Shown here in pieces: positions 36,497-45,247 of a stretch of DNA of 64,000 bases; positions within the stretch are counted from its first letter, which is position 1, and the number at the start of each line of letters is the position of its first letter. Where the stretch lies: assembly GCA_037440065.1 (NCBI GenBank), contig JBBIUV010000017.1:186001-250000 (forward strand), written 5' to 3'. The DNA is from UBA1563 sp037440065 (lineage in GTDB: Bacteria > Bacteroidota > Ignavibacteria > Ignavibacteriales > Ignavibacteriaceae). The notes beneath the pieces were generated by a model. That model had not been told where the DNA came from. It worked only from the letters and a program-made list of their open reading frames with translations, and did not search any database. Made by a program: the position numbers and the translations under genes.

Positions 36497-37660
36497 TTAT
36501 CTTCTAAAAAATTCGGCAACTACTTTTTCCCAATTAACATCAGAAAGTTTTTCAAGCTGCCCGATGTAAAGTTGACTTTCTTCAACATACTCCCCTTCTT
36601 TCTTCTCAGTTCTGATAAGTTCTTTCATCATGATATTGAAACGATCGATGTCCTCCTGATAAAAAGCAACTGCCGATTTTCCAATCTGAAGTTCTTTGAT
36701 CTCATTATCAAGATTTTCAGCATCAAGGGCGCAAACCCAATTTCTTTCGTATGGAGTAATTGTTAGCGCTGAAAGATTTTGTTCCAGAAGCGTATTTATT
36801 TTAGAAACTTTTCCGCTGACTGGAGACAGAAATGTAACACTACGGATTCCTTGTTTAACAGTAAACAATGGTTGTCCCGCCTTGATATTCATTCCAAGGT
36901 TTGGAAGTTCAAGGGCTTCAATCTTTCCGATTAGTTTGTTTGCGAAATCATCAATACCTACTTTCGCAATTCCTTCCTGATTCATATTAACCCATGTATG
37001 ATTTTTTGCGATAAAGACTCCACCGGGAATAGAGAATTCTCCTCTCGTGAAATCATCTGCCGCTGACAAATGAGTAATATGAACTTTTGGTTTTAATTGT
37101 TTTTGAATTTTGTCCTGTCGTTTGATCAAAGACTTTTTAACGAATGCTAATAATTCGTCTTCTGTAAAAGGTTTCTGAACATAATCCATCGCTCCGTATT
37201 TCATTGTTTCAACGGCGGTTTCAACAGAAGCATAACCTGTAATAATGATTACATCAATATCGGGACGCATGTGTTTTACCGATTTTGTAACTTCAACTCC
37301 ATCCATCAACGGCATTTTAAGATCAGTAAACACAAAATCATAATGATGTTTTTGAATAAGCCCAAGAGCCTCCTGGCCGGTCTCCACAGTATCAACTGAA
37401 TAACCGTCGAGGACAAGAATTTTTCTAAAACTCCCTAGGATGACTTCCTCATCGTCAACACAAAGAATTTTCGCTTTAGGGTAGGTTACTTCAGCTCTTT
37501 TCAAAGTCTTCGCTTCGTTGGTAAAATCTAATTTTAGACTTTCCTGTAAAACGAGTTCGCGTTCTTTCTTCAACTTTTGTTCGGTTAAACGCTTTCCGAA
37601 CATACGGATTAAAATATCCGCAATGATGAAGATTACGACTGCAAGTATTAATAATGGCAT
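36497..37660 (-). CDS. Membrane-anchored receiver protein with GcvH-like domain
   Basis: A 387-residue protein. Residues 1-20 are a membrane helix (LLILAVVIFIIADILI), followed by a charged linker. The receiver (about 60-190) has VDDEE and phospho-acceptor D113 (FTDLKMP). Residues about 205-330 resemble the glycine-cleavage H protein (HTWVNMNQEGIAKVGIDDFA, LSPVSGKV), but the lipoylation position eight residues before the SPVSG proline is Ile, not Lys. There is no DNA-binding domain, so the output is by protein contact. It is the last gene of the minus respiratory operon, 45 bases after its sister receiver protein. Confidence 0.85.
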   Translation of the reverse strand: MPLLILAVVIFIIADILIRMFGKRLTEQKLKKERELVLQESLKLDFTNEAKTLKRAEVTYPKAKILCVDDEEVILGSFRKILVLDGYSVDTVETGQEALGLIQKHHYDFVFTDLKMPLMDGVEVTKSVKHMRPDIDVIIITGYASVETAVETMKYGAMDYVQKPFTEDELLAFVKKSLIKRQDKIQKQLKPKVHITHLSAADDFTRGEFSIPGGVFIAKNHTWVNMNQEGIAKVGIDDFANKLIGKIEALELPNLGMNIKAGQPLFTVKQGIRSVTFLSPVSGKVSKINTLLEQNLSALTITPYERNWVCALDAENLDNEIKELQIGKSAVAFYQEDIDRFNIMMKELIRTEKKEGEYVEESQLYIGQLEKLSDVNWEKVVAEFFRR

Positions 37661-37705
37661 TTTATATCTCCTCAGAATTTATTGGTATTAGTTTTTTCAT
37701 AGACA

Positions 37706-38515
37706 TTAAAGCAGTTCCGAACTGCACATGATCAAATGTTTTTTTTCAAATTCAATATTCGCCGGAATTACCCGGTAGATCCAGCCTTCAAAGTATGGAT
37801 CCTTCTCAATTAAGCTTGGATTCATTTTGACGTTTTCATTTACTTCAACAATTCTCCCTGAAACCGGCGAAAGCATTTTATGTGTTCTTTCATCGGTAGA
37901 AACAATCGAGAGACAACTAATTCCTTGAATAATTTCTTCATCGTGTTGTTGTAATTCTATCTCTTGAACAGTCTCGATTGTTTTTAGAAAAAGGTCGCAA
38001 ACGCCTATCAATACAGAACCATCTCGTTCCTCAAACATCCAGCTTGCGTAACCAAGTCGCAGATATTTTACCGGACAATTAACATAAAGTAATTCCACAT
38101 TTTGATTTTGCATTGAAAAAGATTTTTGTCTGCTTTTTATTTGCTGATATCTATTTGCTCTAAAAACAGAATTCAATAACTCATCAACGGTAAACGGTTT
38201 GGGAATAAAATCAATCGCACCCATGTAAAGCGAATTAACAGCATTCTCAACTGTTGAATATCCCGTCGTCATGATTACGGAACTATCAATACTTCTATTG
38301 TGCAGTTCATCTAAAATTTGAAATCCATCACCGTCAGGCATCATAATGTCGCAAACAATTATCGGATAATAATTTCTCGATATTTTTTCGATTGCCGATT
38401 TAACATTTGCCGCCACCTCAACTGAATAGTTATCTAACGCGCAAATTTTTATCACCGCATCTTCAACTACCGGTTCGTCATCAATTACTAATATGGTGGC
38501 AGTAGTATTCATCAT
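37706..38515 (-). CDS. Receiver protein with degenerate GcvH-like domain
   Basis: A 269-residue soluble protein: receiver (residues 5-125) with IDDE and D56 (VCDIMMP), then a GcvH-like domain (about 145-262; GYASWMFEERDGSVLIGVCD, MLSPVSGRIVEV) in which the lipoyl-lysine position is Glu. The domain order matches the neighbouring membrane-anchored receiver. It lies 6 bases after the heme-binding kinase, so phosphorylation by that kinase is likely. No HTH is present. Two adjacent ATG codons (38515 and 38512) are possible starts. Confidence 0.85.
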   Translation of the reverse strand: MMNTTATILVIDDEPVVEDAVIKICALDNYSVEVAANVKSAIEKISRNYYPIIVCDIMMPDGDGFQILDELHNRSIDSSVIMTTGYSTVENAVNSLYMGAIDFIPKPFTVDELLNSVFRANRYQQIKSRQKSFSMQNQNVELLYVNCPVKYLRLGYASWMFEERDGSVLIGVCDLFLKTIETVQEIELQQHDEEIIQGISCLSIVSTDERTHKMLSPVSGRIVEVNENVKMNPSLIEKDPYFEGWIYRVIPANIEFEKKHLIMCSSELL

Positions 38516-38521
38516 CTCATC

Positions 38522-40405
38522 TTATCTTTGCTGAGCGAGCGGAAGCCGGATAATAAATGTCGTTCCTTTTCCCACTTCGCTCTCTACGGTTATGGTTCCA
38601 TTGTGATTATCAATTATTCCCCAAATAACCGCCAGCCCAAGCCCTGTTCCCTTCTGACCTTTAGTAGAAAAGAAAGGTTCGAAAATTTTTGAAAGATCTT
38701 CGTTACTTATTCCTGAGCCTGTATCAGAGAATTTTATTTCGATATATTCACTCAGCCCTGCAGAATCAACAAATTCCCATCGTTCCCAATTATTTTTCTC
38801 GGAAGAACAAACTTCATAAATTCCCTGCCCATTGGTGTCGAAACCAAGAATTGGCGAGCTGCAATCGGGGCAATTTTTTTCTTGCAGAATTAAAGAGCTA
38901 TTGCAATCCGGGCAAACATATTTTGCATCTTTCGCGATTGGAAAGCCGAGATCAAAAACATTCCTGTGTTTTCCGTAAACCGGATCAAGATGAATGATCC
39001 CTTCATTGTTATCAGAAACCACTTTTACTTTTAGAGAAGGAAATCCACCAATCTTAAATTCGTTATCGATTAGACTGTGTCGTTTTGGACAAGTTGCTTT
39101 TTTTATTTGGGCAAGTCCGTAGGGAGAGAGTGATATTTGATGAGTAACCACCTTCAACGTTCCACCGTTTTCTCCAATAGCATCGGCAGCGTTTACAAAA
39201 AGATTGATAAACACTTGCTGTATTTGGTTTGCATCAACCGTAATTTTGGGAAGAAATTTATCAATCTCTTTAATCAGTTTTACTTTGTTAAGTGAAAGTT
39301 GATTTTCAATTACACTTACCGATTTATCAATAATTTCATTGATGTCGGCATTATTTTTTTTAGGAACCGTTTGCCTTGCAAAATCGAGAAGACTTTTTAC
39401 AATCTCTCTGCACCGCAAAGTTTCTCGCACAATTACTTTAAGATCATCCTGAAACTCAGCATTGTCTTGTGTTCGTTTGAGAAGAAAACTGCTGTAAGTT
39501 AAAACTCCGGTTAGCGGATTATTTATTTCGTGAGCAACACCGGCTGCAAGTCTCCCAAGGGAGGCCATCTTATCAGATTGGAAGAGCTGCATTCTCGCTT
39601 CAGAAAGTTTCTTTGTCATATTATTGAATGAGCGAGCAAGCATTCCTATTTCATCTTCGCCCATGTCTTTTATTGAATAGTTCAAATTTCCCATGCTCAC
39701 TTGTTTTGTGGCGCCAAGCAAATTATTTACAGGAAGTGAAACCCAGCGGCGTACAAAAAATCCAATGAGAAGTCCAACACCGAGAATTGCAACGATCGCA
39801 AACACAACAATTTCCAACTCACTTTTTTGAATTGTTTTATCAACATCGGCGAGAGAAATAGTTACATCTAAAACTCCAAGCACTTTCTGGTTCTTCGGAT
39901 GAGCGTGACACTCAGCCTGCCAGCAAGATTTTTCATTATAGATAGGTGTGATTATTCCAATTACCCGGCTTGAGTCGGGATGCATCCGGAAAATTCTTGT
40001 TCTTTCAGTAATTGATATTTTTTCTAACGGTGCGTTTGCAGAATGGCATGCATAACAACTTTCAGTTTTTTTATCCACCATGCGATTGATTGTAGTTGAA
40101 TCGGAAGAATAAATAACTTCACCAACTTTATTAAGAATGCGTACATCACGGATTTGTGGCTGGGTGCCTATCGAATTGATCACTTGCTGAATTCGGTCCC
40201 GCTGATTCAGCATCATATCAAATCGAGTACTTGATATAACCGTTTCACCAAGTTGATTTGCGTGCCGTTCAACTTCAAGCAAAAGGCTTTTGCTGTGTGA
40301 TTGCACATTAAAATAAGCAAACACTCCAATTATGGTGAGTGAAGTAAGTGCAACAGCAAAAACTAAACGAAATCCGATTTTCTGAAACATTACTTTATAC
40401 GTCAT
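38522..40405 (-). CDS. Heme-binding sensor histidine kinase with zinc ribbon inside its ATPase domain
   Basis: A 627-residue kinase. Membrane helices lie at about 12-32 and 196-218. The periplasmic loop contains a c-type heme site CYACH (C117, C120, H121) and a second variant site CWQAECH with four residues between the cysteines (C161, C166, H167). HAMP follows (about 215-268), then HisKA with H292 (GVAHEINNPLTG). The HATPase has its N box NLFVNAADAI (401-410) and G1 box DTGSGI (561-566) separated by about 130 extra residues holding cysteine pairs CPDC (498-501) and CPDC (512-515) plus C439, C533; this looks like a zinc ribbon. GTGLGLAV completes the ATPase. Likely redox or ligand sensing for the operon, acting on the receiver genes downstream. 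Confidence 0.88.
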   Translation of the reverse strand: MTYKVMFQKIGFRLVFAVALTSLTIIGVFAYFNVQSHSKSLLLEVERHANQLGETVISSTRFDMMLNQRDRIQQVINSIGTQPQIRDVRILNKVGEVIYSSDSTTINRMVDKKTESCYACHSANAPLEKISITERTRIFRMHPDSSRVIGIITPIYNEKSCWQAECHAHPKNQKVLGVLDVTISLADVDKTIQKSELEIVVFAIVAILGVGLLIGFFVRRWVSLPVNNLLGATKQVSMGNLNYSIKDMGEDEIGMLARSFNNMTKKLSEARMQLFQSDKMASLGRLAAGVAHEINNPLTGVLTYSSFLLKRTQDNAEFQDDLKVIVRETLRCREIVKSLLDFARQTVPKKNNADINEIIDKSVSVIENQLSLNKVKLIKEIDKFLPKITVDANQIQQVFINLFVNAADAIGENGGTLKVVTHQISLSPYGLAQIKKATCPKRHSLIDNEFKIGGFPSLKVKVVSDNNEGIIHLDPVYGKHRNVFDLGFPIAKDAKYVCPDCNSSLILQEKNCPDCSSPILGFDTNGQGIYEVCSSEKNNWERWEFVDSAGLSEYIEIKFSDTGSGISNEDLSKIFEPFFSTKGQKGTGLGLAVIWGIIDNHNGTITVESEVGKGTTFIIRLPLAQQR

Positions 40406-40423
40406 TTCAATTTATTCATGAAA

Positions 40424-41566
40424 TTATTTTCCACTCAACGTTTTTCCCGGTTTTTGTTTCGGGTAAACAAAATTTTCATGACAGTTTGTACAAACCGGCT
40501 TAACTGCAAAATTCTTTTCAAGATGACAATCTTCACAGCCCAGCTGCAAATGCGTTTCGTCCAATTGCAGACCGGTGATCGAATGTTTAAAGTTCTCACC
40601 ATTCCAATTTTTATGACAACTTGTACAAGTAGTGTCACGTTTAATGTAAGGAATTTTTGAACCATGGCATTTTGCACATGACAAATTTATATGATACTTG
40701 TTAAGTGTCCAACCGGTTTTCTTTGCGTGATCAAATTGATCTGCCGGCTTACTGAGATGGCAGGTTGAACATTTATCATCTTTATGACAGGTGAAACATT
40801 TCTTATGATGTTCACTTAAAGTTTTACTGGCTTTAATAATCTTTAACTTTTCATCTGAAACATTACTCTTATCATGACATTTTAAACACGTTTCATTTTT
40901 GTGGCAGCTCGTGCATTCTATCTTAAATTTCTTTGTGTGATCATCATGGAAAAAGGTTACCATTTTTCCTTTTTCGTATTTTGTATCGAAGACGATTTTT
41001 GCCGGTTCAATCAAAGCCGGATGAACCTTGCTGACACTCTTCTTTGCAGCTTCTTCCTTTTTGTAATCTTTTTTGTTGGTCATTAACGCATGACAAGATG
41101 TGCAATTTGTGTCATGGCTCCATTCACGATGACAGGTAATACACTGGCGATGATAAGCTGCTTCGAGATCAGGTTTACTGATGTCGTTTCTATTACGCGA
41201 CGTTTGATGACAATTTTTACACGGTTGGATAGGACCGCTTGTATTATAGTGATGACAAGTTTCGCAACCGCCTGACATGATAGACATTTCTGCATGAATA
41301 CGGTGTGTAAACATTACCGGCAAATATTTTTTTGAAAGTTCTCCTAGCGTTACAACTTCAACAGTTTTATCGGGTGATTCATAGACCGTTTTCATTTTCT
41401 CTCGCGGGCAAGCAACCAGGCATGGATCATCTTTTGTAGGCACATCACAAGTATGGCAAGTTTTGCAACTGAGCTTTGACTTCGCATGATCTTTTCCCAT
41501 ATTGTTTTGTGCTGACAGTGGGAATGAAATTGCAAACACGAAAAAAATTAATAATCCTTTTTTCAT
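40424..41566 (-). CDS. Periplasmic multiheme cytochrome c (13 CxxCH)
   Basis: A 380-residue protein with a signal peptide (LLIFFVFAISFPLSAQ) and thirteen CxxCH heme sites, beginning with CKTCH near residue 34 and ending with CTNCH near residue 360. Several histidines between sites can act as distal ligands. It has no catalytic signature of nitrite, hydroxylamine or tetrathionate reductases that I can see, so a role as electron conduit between the NrfD/Fe-S membrane module and periplasmic partners is most likely, comparable to HmcA in concept. The start overlaps the NrfD stop (ATGA), and it lies 18 bases before the kinase gene. Confidence 0.92.
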   Translation of the reverse strand: MKKGLLIFFVFAISFPLSAQNNMGKDHAKSKLSCKTCHTCDVPTKDDPCLVACPREKMKTVYESPDKTVEVVTLGELSKKYLPVMFTHRIHAEMSIMSGGCETCHHYNTSGPIQPCKNCHQTSRNRNDISKPDLEAAYHRQCITCHREWSHDTNCTSCHALMTNKKDYKKEEAAKKSVSKVHPALIEPAKIVFDTKYEKGKMVTFFHDDHTKKFKIECTSCHKNETCLKCHDKSNVSDEKLKIIKASKTLSEHHKKCFTCHKDDKCSTCHLSKPADQFDHAKKTGWTLNKYHINLSCAKCHGSKIPYIKRDTTCTSCHKNWNGENFKHSITGLQLDETHLQLGCEDCHLEKNFAVKPVCTNCHENFVYPKQKPGKTLSGK

Positions 41567-42810
41567 TTTCTTGCCCCTTTGATTGTGTATTTAGTAGGTT
41601 GCGCTGTACCTGTACCAGGTAAACTGATCACCGGGAAATTCAGCACAAAAAATCTATACAGAAGAACTAATATTGCAACAAATCCAACAGTAACAGATAT
41701 TTCTCCAAACGATGGGAAGTAGGATTCAGTTGCATACGGAGGTGTATAAGCAACAACAAAATTATTAATCCGATTTAAGAGAACTCCAAACACCACTAAT
41801 GCTGATGCAATAAAAAGAAAGAGAGGTGATTTTAAAACCTTCGGTGATAAAAACATTCGTAACGGAATAATAACTCCGAACAAAAGTTCTATAGTAAACA
41901 TCACACTTGCGGTATTGAATTCTTTTAAATAGACAAAAGTTTCTCTAATAAACATGTCGCCAAGTTTGAAAGCAAGATAAACACCGAGAAGTGGTGCAAT
42001 CATCGAACCTAATCTTGAAAGTACGTGCATCTCCGGTTTTAATCCGAGTGAACGCGATGCTATTAGTGATTCGAATATTACCATTGGAAATCCAACACTT
42101 ATTGCCGATAACAAAAATAATAATGGAAGTATTGGCGTTTGCCACAACGGATGCATCTTCGGTCCGGCAATCACCATCAACGTTCCAAGAGATGATTGGT
42201 GAAGTGTTGAAAGAACCACTCCGGCAATAATAAAAATGAACATCGTTTTTGAAAGACCGGTGTCTATTAATCTAAGAAGTTTATCTACAATTTTGTTTAA
42301 ACCGGAAAGAAATCCAGGAAGACGAACTTTGCCAATAAATCGTTCTGTAATTACCGGGAGAAATTCGATATAAAGAACCGTCAGATAGATCATTACACAA
42401 ATACCAACTTCAAACAGTGCAGAACTTCCGTTCCACATAATAAGAGGATGCCAAATGAAATACCATCTTCCAATATCAACGAACACGCCCATTGCTACAA
42501 AAGTATATCCTAGCATCGCTGTTAACAGTGCGGGACGAACGATCGCGTGATATTCCTCTCTGTGCATCACATGTCCGAGTGCTGCGGTTGTAAAACCGCC
42601 TGCTGCAAGAGCTACACCGGCAGCGACATCAACACCAATCCACAATCCCCATGGAAACTGGTTGTTTAGATTTGTAACAGAACCGAGTCCAAAGAAAAAT
42701 CTCCCCATAAGAAACACAATTCCGTTTACGGCAATTATCATTAACACAATTACACCAGGGGTAAAATATTTATGTTTTACAGGGGCAGGATTTACAAATT
42801 CGTGGCTCAT
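41563..42810 (-). CDS. NrfD/HybB-type quinone-interacting membrane subunit
   Basis: A 415-residue integral membrane protein with about ten helices from the ATG at 42810, which overlaps the Fe-S protein stop (ATGA) and has GGAGG 7 bases upstream. Markers are PWGLWIGVDVAAGVALAAGGF, IVRPALLTAMLGY, the WHPLIMWN block and STLHQSSLGT, conserved in HybB/HmcC/NrfD proteins that exchange electrons with menaquinone. With the Fe-S protein and multiheme cytochrome it forms a predicted transmembrane electron-transfer complex. A paralogue sits at 46014-47210. Confidence 0.92.
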   Translation of the reverse strand: MSHEFVNPAPVKHKYFTPGVIVLMIIAVNGIVFLMGRFFFGLGSVTNLNNQFPWGLWIGVDVAAGVALAAGGFTTAALGHVMHREEYHAIVRPALLTAMLGYTFVAMGVFVDIGRWYFIWHPLIMWNGSSALFEVGICVMIYLTVLYIEFLPVITERFIGKVRLPGFLSGLNKIVDKLLRLIDTGLSKTMFIFIIAGVVLSTLHQSSLGTLMVIAGPKMHPLWQTPILPLLFLLSAISVGFPMVIFESLIASRSLGLKPEMHVLSRLGSMIAPLLGVYLAFKLGDMFIRETFVYLKEFNTASVMFTIELLFGVIIPLRMFLSPKVLKSPLFLFIASALVVFGVLLNRINNFVVAYTPPYATESYFPSFGEISVTVGFVAILVLLYRFFVLNFPVISLPGTGTAQPTKYTIKGARK

Positions 42811-43712
42811 AATTTTTCCTCCTCTTCCATTTCCTTGCGATGTTTTGTTATCCACATAATACCTCCCAATAATGAGTACAACGAAACCGGAGGAACAAAG
42901 TATGCAAATATTCCATGTTGAATTGATTCAGAGACACCAGGTGCCGGATTTGTCCCAAGTTTCGGGAAATCAAGTTCTTTGAAATCCTTGCTTGAAAGAT
43001 ACATCCACCCTGTTCCGCCAACTTCATGTTCACCAAAAATGTGATTGAAATATCTCTCGGGATTTCTTTTAATCCTTTCGCGGGCAATTTTTACAAGTTC
43101 ATTCCGTGGACCATATGTTAGCGCTTCCACCGGACAGATATTTACGCACGCGGGCAGCTTCCCTTCCTTAGTTCTGTTAAAACAAAAATCACATTTCATA
43201 ATTAAGGGATTGATTGCTTTATCATATTCAAATGCTGGTATCTGAAAAGGACAAGCAGCCATGCAATAACGGCATCCGATACATTTATTCGTATCCCAAA
43301 TTACGGAACCGTTTTCTTCTTTTGAAAAAGCACCGACAATACAAGCTGAAACACATGCCGGGTGATCACAGTGCATGCATTGTACTTTTACATCAACCGG
43401 TAAATTGGAATTATTTTCGGCAGGATATTCGTTAACAACGGTGAGAGCCTCAGTGCCAGGTCTTCTTTTTTTATTAAAAACACTTCGGTCTTCATATGAA
43501 TTAAGTTCTCCAGCTGGTAAGTCATGGGCTGATTTACAAGCCCATTCACAATTTCTGCAACCGACGCAAACAGTAGTATCGACTAATACTCCCAGTCTAT
43601 CTTCAGATAGAATATTTTTGGGTGCAGCTTTTGTAGAGTTCGAAAGTCCTGCAACTCCTGCTCCAATAACTGCTGTGGTTTTAAGGAAATCACGGCGGCT
43701 TGTACCAGACAT
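42807..43712 (-). CDS. Tat-exported four-cluster Fe-S protein (HybA/HmcB type)
   Basis: A 301-residue protein with a Tat signal SRRDFLKTT at residues 5-13, four cysteine-rich cluster motifs (CVGCRNCEWAC, CMHCDHPACVSAC, CIGCRYCMAAC, CDFC...CVNIC) sufficient for four [4Fe-4S] clusters, and a C-terminal membrane helix (FVPPVSLYSLLGGIMWI). The sequence order is that of the ferredoxin subunit in Hmc, Nrf and Hyb complexes. It heads the minus operon and is translationally coupled to the NrfD gene. Confidence 0.92.
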   Translation of the reverse strand: MSGTSRRDFLKTTAVIGAGVAGLSNSTKAAPKNILSEDRLGVLVDTTVCVGCRNCEWACKSAHDLPAGELNSYEDRSVFNKKRRPGTEALTVVNEYPAENNSNLPVDVKVQCMHCDHPACVSACIVGAFSKEENGSVIWDTNKCIGCRYCMAACPFQIPAFEYDKAINPLIMKCDFCFNRTKEGKLPACVNICPVEALTYGPRNELVKIARERIKRNPERYFNHIFGEHEVGGTGWMYLSSKDFKELDFPKLGTNPAPGVSESIQHGIFAYFVPPVSLYSLLGGIMWITKHRKEMEEEEKL

Positions 43713-44267
43713 ATTATATTCCTTTCAAGATGTAGATTAAATTTTCAATGAGATAAAAAAATCAATTGCAATTTTAAATACAATATTATGCCATGCATAA
43801 AAAGGCGTTATTACGAAAAGGAATCTCGATAATTTGTGATTTCTTATATAGTTATAGAGGGAAATATTAATTTCTAAAACTTAAATGTGTGTTGAAAATT
43901 CCCAATAGTGGAAATTAATTCATCATTTTTTAAGGACAGAGAATAAATAATGATTTTCAATTTTTATTGGTTCAACATAGTTTGTAAATAGTAATTGATG
44001 CTGATCAAATCTGATTAACAATTATCAATTGAATATTTGTCATTTATCTTGCATTAGCAGAAATTTTTTCTGACGATATTTTCAACACCGTGTTGATGAG
44101 TTTTTTTACACTTTTTCACTTCAGTACTGTATAACAATTCTCCATAAAAACTGTAACCCTTTTTTATTCAAAGAGATAGTGAAGAGTGCAAAAATCTTAC
44201 ATTGATGGTATGTTAATTGAGTCTTAACCATCACATGAAATAAATAAAACATCAAAAGGAGATGATC
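43713..44267. promoter_or_regulatory. Divergent intergenic regulatory region
   Basis: 555 bases between the two respiratory operons, very AT-rich and without a plausible gene. It should hold both promoters and the binding sites for the NtrC-type regulator at 49696. I found one weak sigma-54 candidate for the plus operon (44206-44220) and none with correct GG-N10-GC spacing toward the minus operon. Confidence 0.5.
44206..44220 (+). promoter_or_regulatory. Weak sigma-54 promoter candidate
   Basis: TGGTATGTTAATTGA has GG (44207-44208) and the TTG of the -12 box at the correct 10-base spacing, but the consensus C of GC is A. It would start transcription near 44232, 36 bases before the first gene. 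Support is modest. Confidence 0.35.
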
Positions 44268-44522
44268 ATGATTACGTTTTTATTAGTACTCATTTTAGTT
44301 TTTGTGGGAGTTGATCTACTTGTCAGACTCGTTATCGATCCACTGGCATCCGGCTCAGTAAAGAAGAATAAAATTCGAAAATCGTACACCTCAAAATTCG
44401 ACCCTACAATCAGTCTTGTAAGCGAAACTATGTATGATGGTGGGAAACCACATAGTGAGGAAAGATCAGAGATAAAAATTGATAAAGCCGTTAAGGACTC
44501 AAACCCAAGTTCACAAAAATAA
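44268..44522 (+). CDS. Small membrane protein with TMYDGG motif
   Basis: An 84-residue protein starting at the ATG at 44268, 6 bases after AAAGGAG; the ATG at 44262 is too close to the ribosome site. Residues 1-20 are a membrane helix (ITFLLVLILVFVGVDLL), the rest is polar and cytoplasmic. ETMYDGGK near residue 56 recurs in two other proteins of this operon. No known family. As first gene of the plus operon it may anchor or tether the GcvH-like proteins. Confidence 0.75.
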   Translation: MITFLLVLILVFVGVDLLVRLVIDPLASGSVKKNKIRKSYTSKFDPTISLVSETMYDGGKPHSEERSEIKIDKAVKDSNPSSQK

Positions 44523-44563
44523 AACATTACTTAAACATTGAATCACATTAATAGGTTACGAAC

Positions 44564-45235
44564 ATGGTTGCAATTTTTGTTCTGGCGGCATTTCTACTTT
44601 TCATTGCAGTTGATCTGATTGTATTGAAAGTTCAGGGGAAATATCATCCGGCGTTTGCGCCTACTTATCAGCCAGTTGATTTAGCATTGTTTGATCAGAA
44701 TAGTTTCATAATTCCATCAAATATATTTTTATCAAAAGGACATACCTGGCTTCAAAAAGATAAACATGGATTATTAAAAATCGGGATTGATGCTTTCGCA
44801 AATACGGCACTGGGGAAACTATCCCTTATTAAATGTGCTATGGAAGGTGAATTTCTTCATCGCGGAGACGTACTATTTGAAGGGACATATGGTAATAGCG
44901 ATGTAAAATTTCTATCTCCGGTTAGTGGAGAAGTAAAATTTGTCAATACAAATATTATTGGTAAAACAATCTCCGATCCTTACAAACAATGGGGAGTACA
45001 AATATTACCAAATGATTTTTCTGAAAATTTCAATAATATATTTAAAGGAAAGCATGCCTCAGTCTGGTTGAATAATGAATTTTCCAAACTGAAACGTTTT
45101 ATTGATAATTATCTATTAGATACTTCAACTGTAGGAACAACGATGTATGATGGGGGTAGATTATCCAAAGATGTTTTTACCATACTTTCCAAAAATAATG
45201 TTGCTGATTTTGAAAAAGATTTTCTCTCACTTTAA
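44564..45235 (+). CDS. Membrane-anchored GcvH-like protein with TMYDGG motif
   Basis: A 223-residue protein: membrane helix at residues 1-20 (VAIFVLAAFLLFIAVDLIVL), a GcvH-like domain at about 48-165 (KGHTWLQKDKHGLLKIGIDAFA, FLSPVSGEVKFV), and a C-terminal TTMYDGGR near residue 200. The lipoyl-lysine position, eight residues before the SPVSG proline, is Asn, so it cannot be lipoylated there. It resembles the GcvH part of the receiver proteins in the divergent operon. Gap of 12 bases to the Fe-S gene. Confidence 0.82.
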   Translation: MVAIFVLAAFLLFIAVDLIVLKVQGKYHPAFAPTYQPVDLALFDQNSFIIPSNIFLSKGHTWLQKDKHGLLKIGIDAFANTALGKLSLIKCAMEGEFLHRGDVLFEGTYGNSDVKFLSPVSGEVKFVNTNIIGKTISDPYKQWGVQILPNDFSENFNNIFKGKHASVWLNNEFSKLKRFIDNYLLDTSTVGTTMYDGGRLSKDVFTILSKNNVADFEKDFLSL

Positions 45236-45247
45236 TCTGGACTAAAA

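Noticed and set aside
36497..38515. Receiver/GcvH-like proteins as part of the glycine cleavage system
   Set aside because: The lipoylation lysine is missing and no gcvT, gcvP or lpd gene lies nearby.
43778..43798. TGGCAT...TTGTA on the minus strand as a sigma-54 promoter
   Set aside because: The distance between the GG and the -12 dinucleotide does not fit the required 10 bases and GC is absent.
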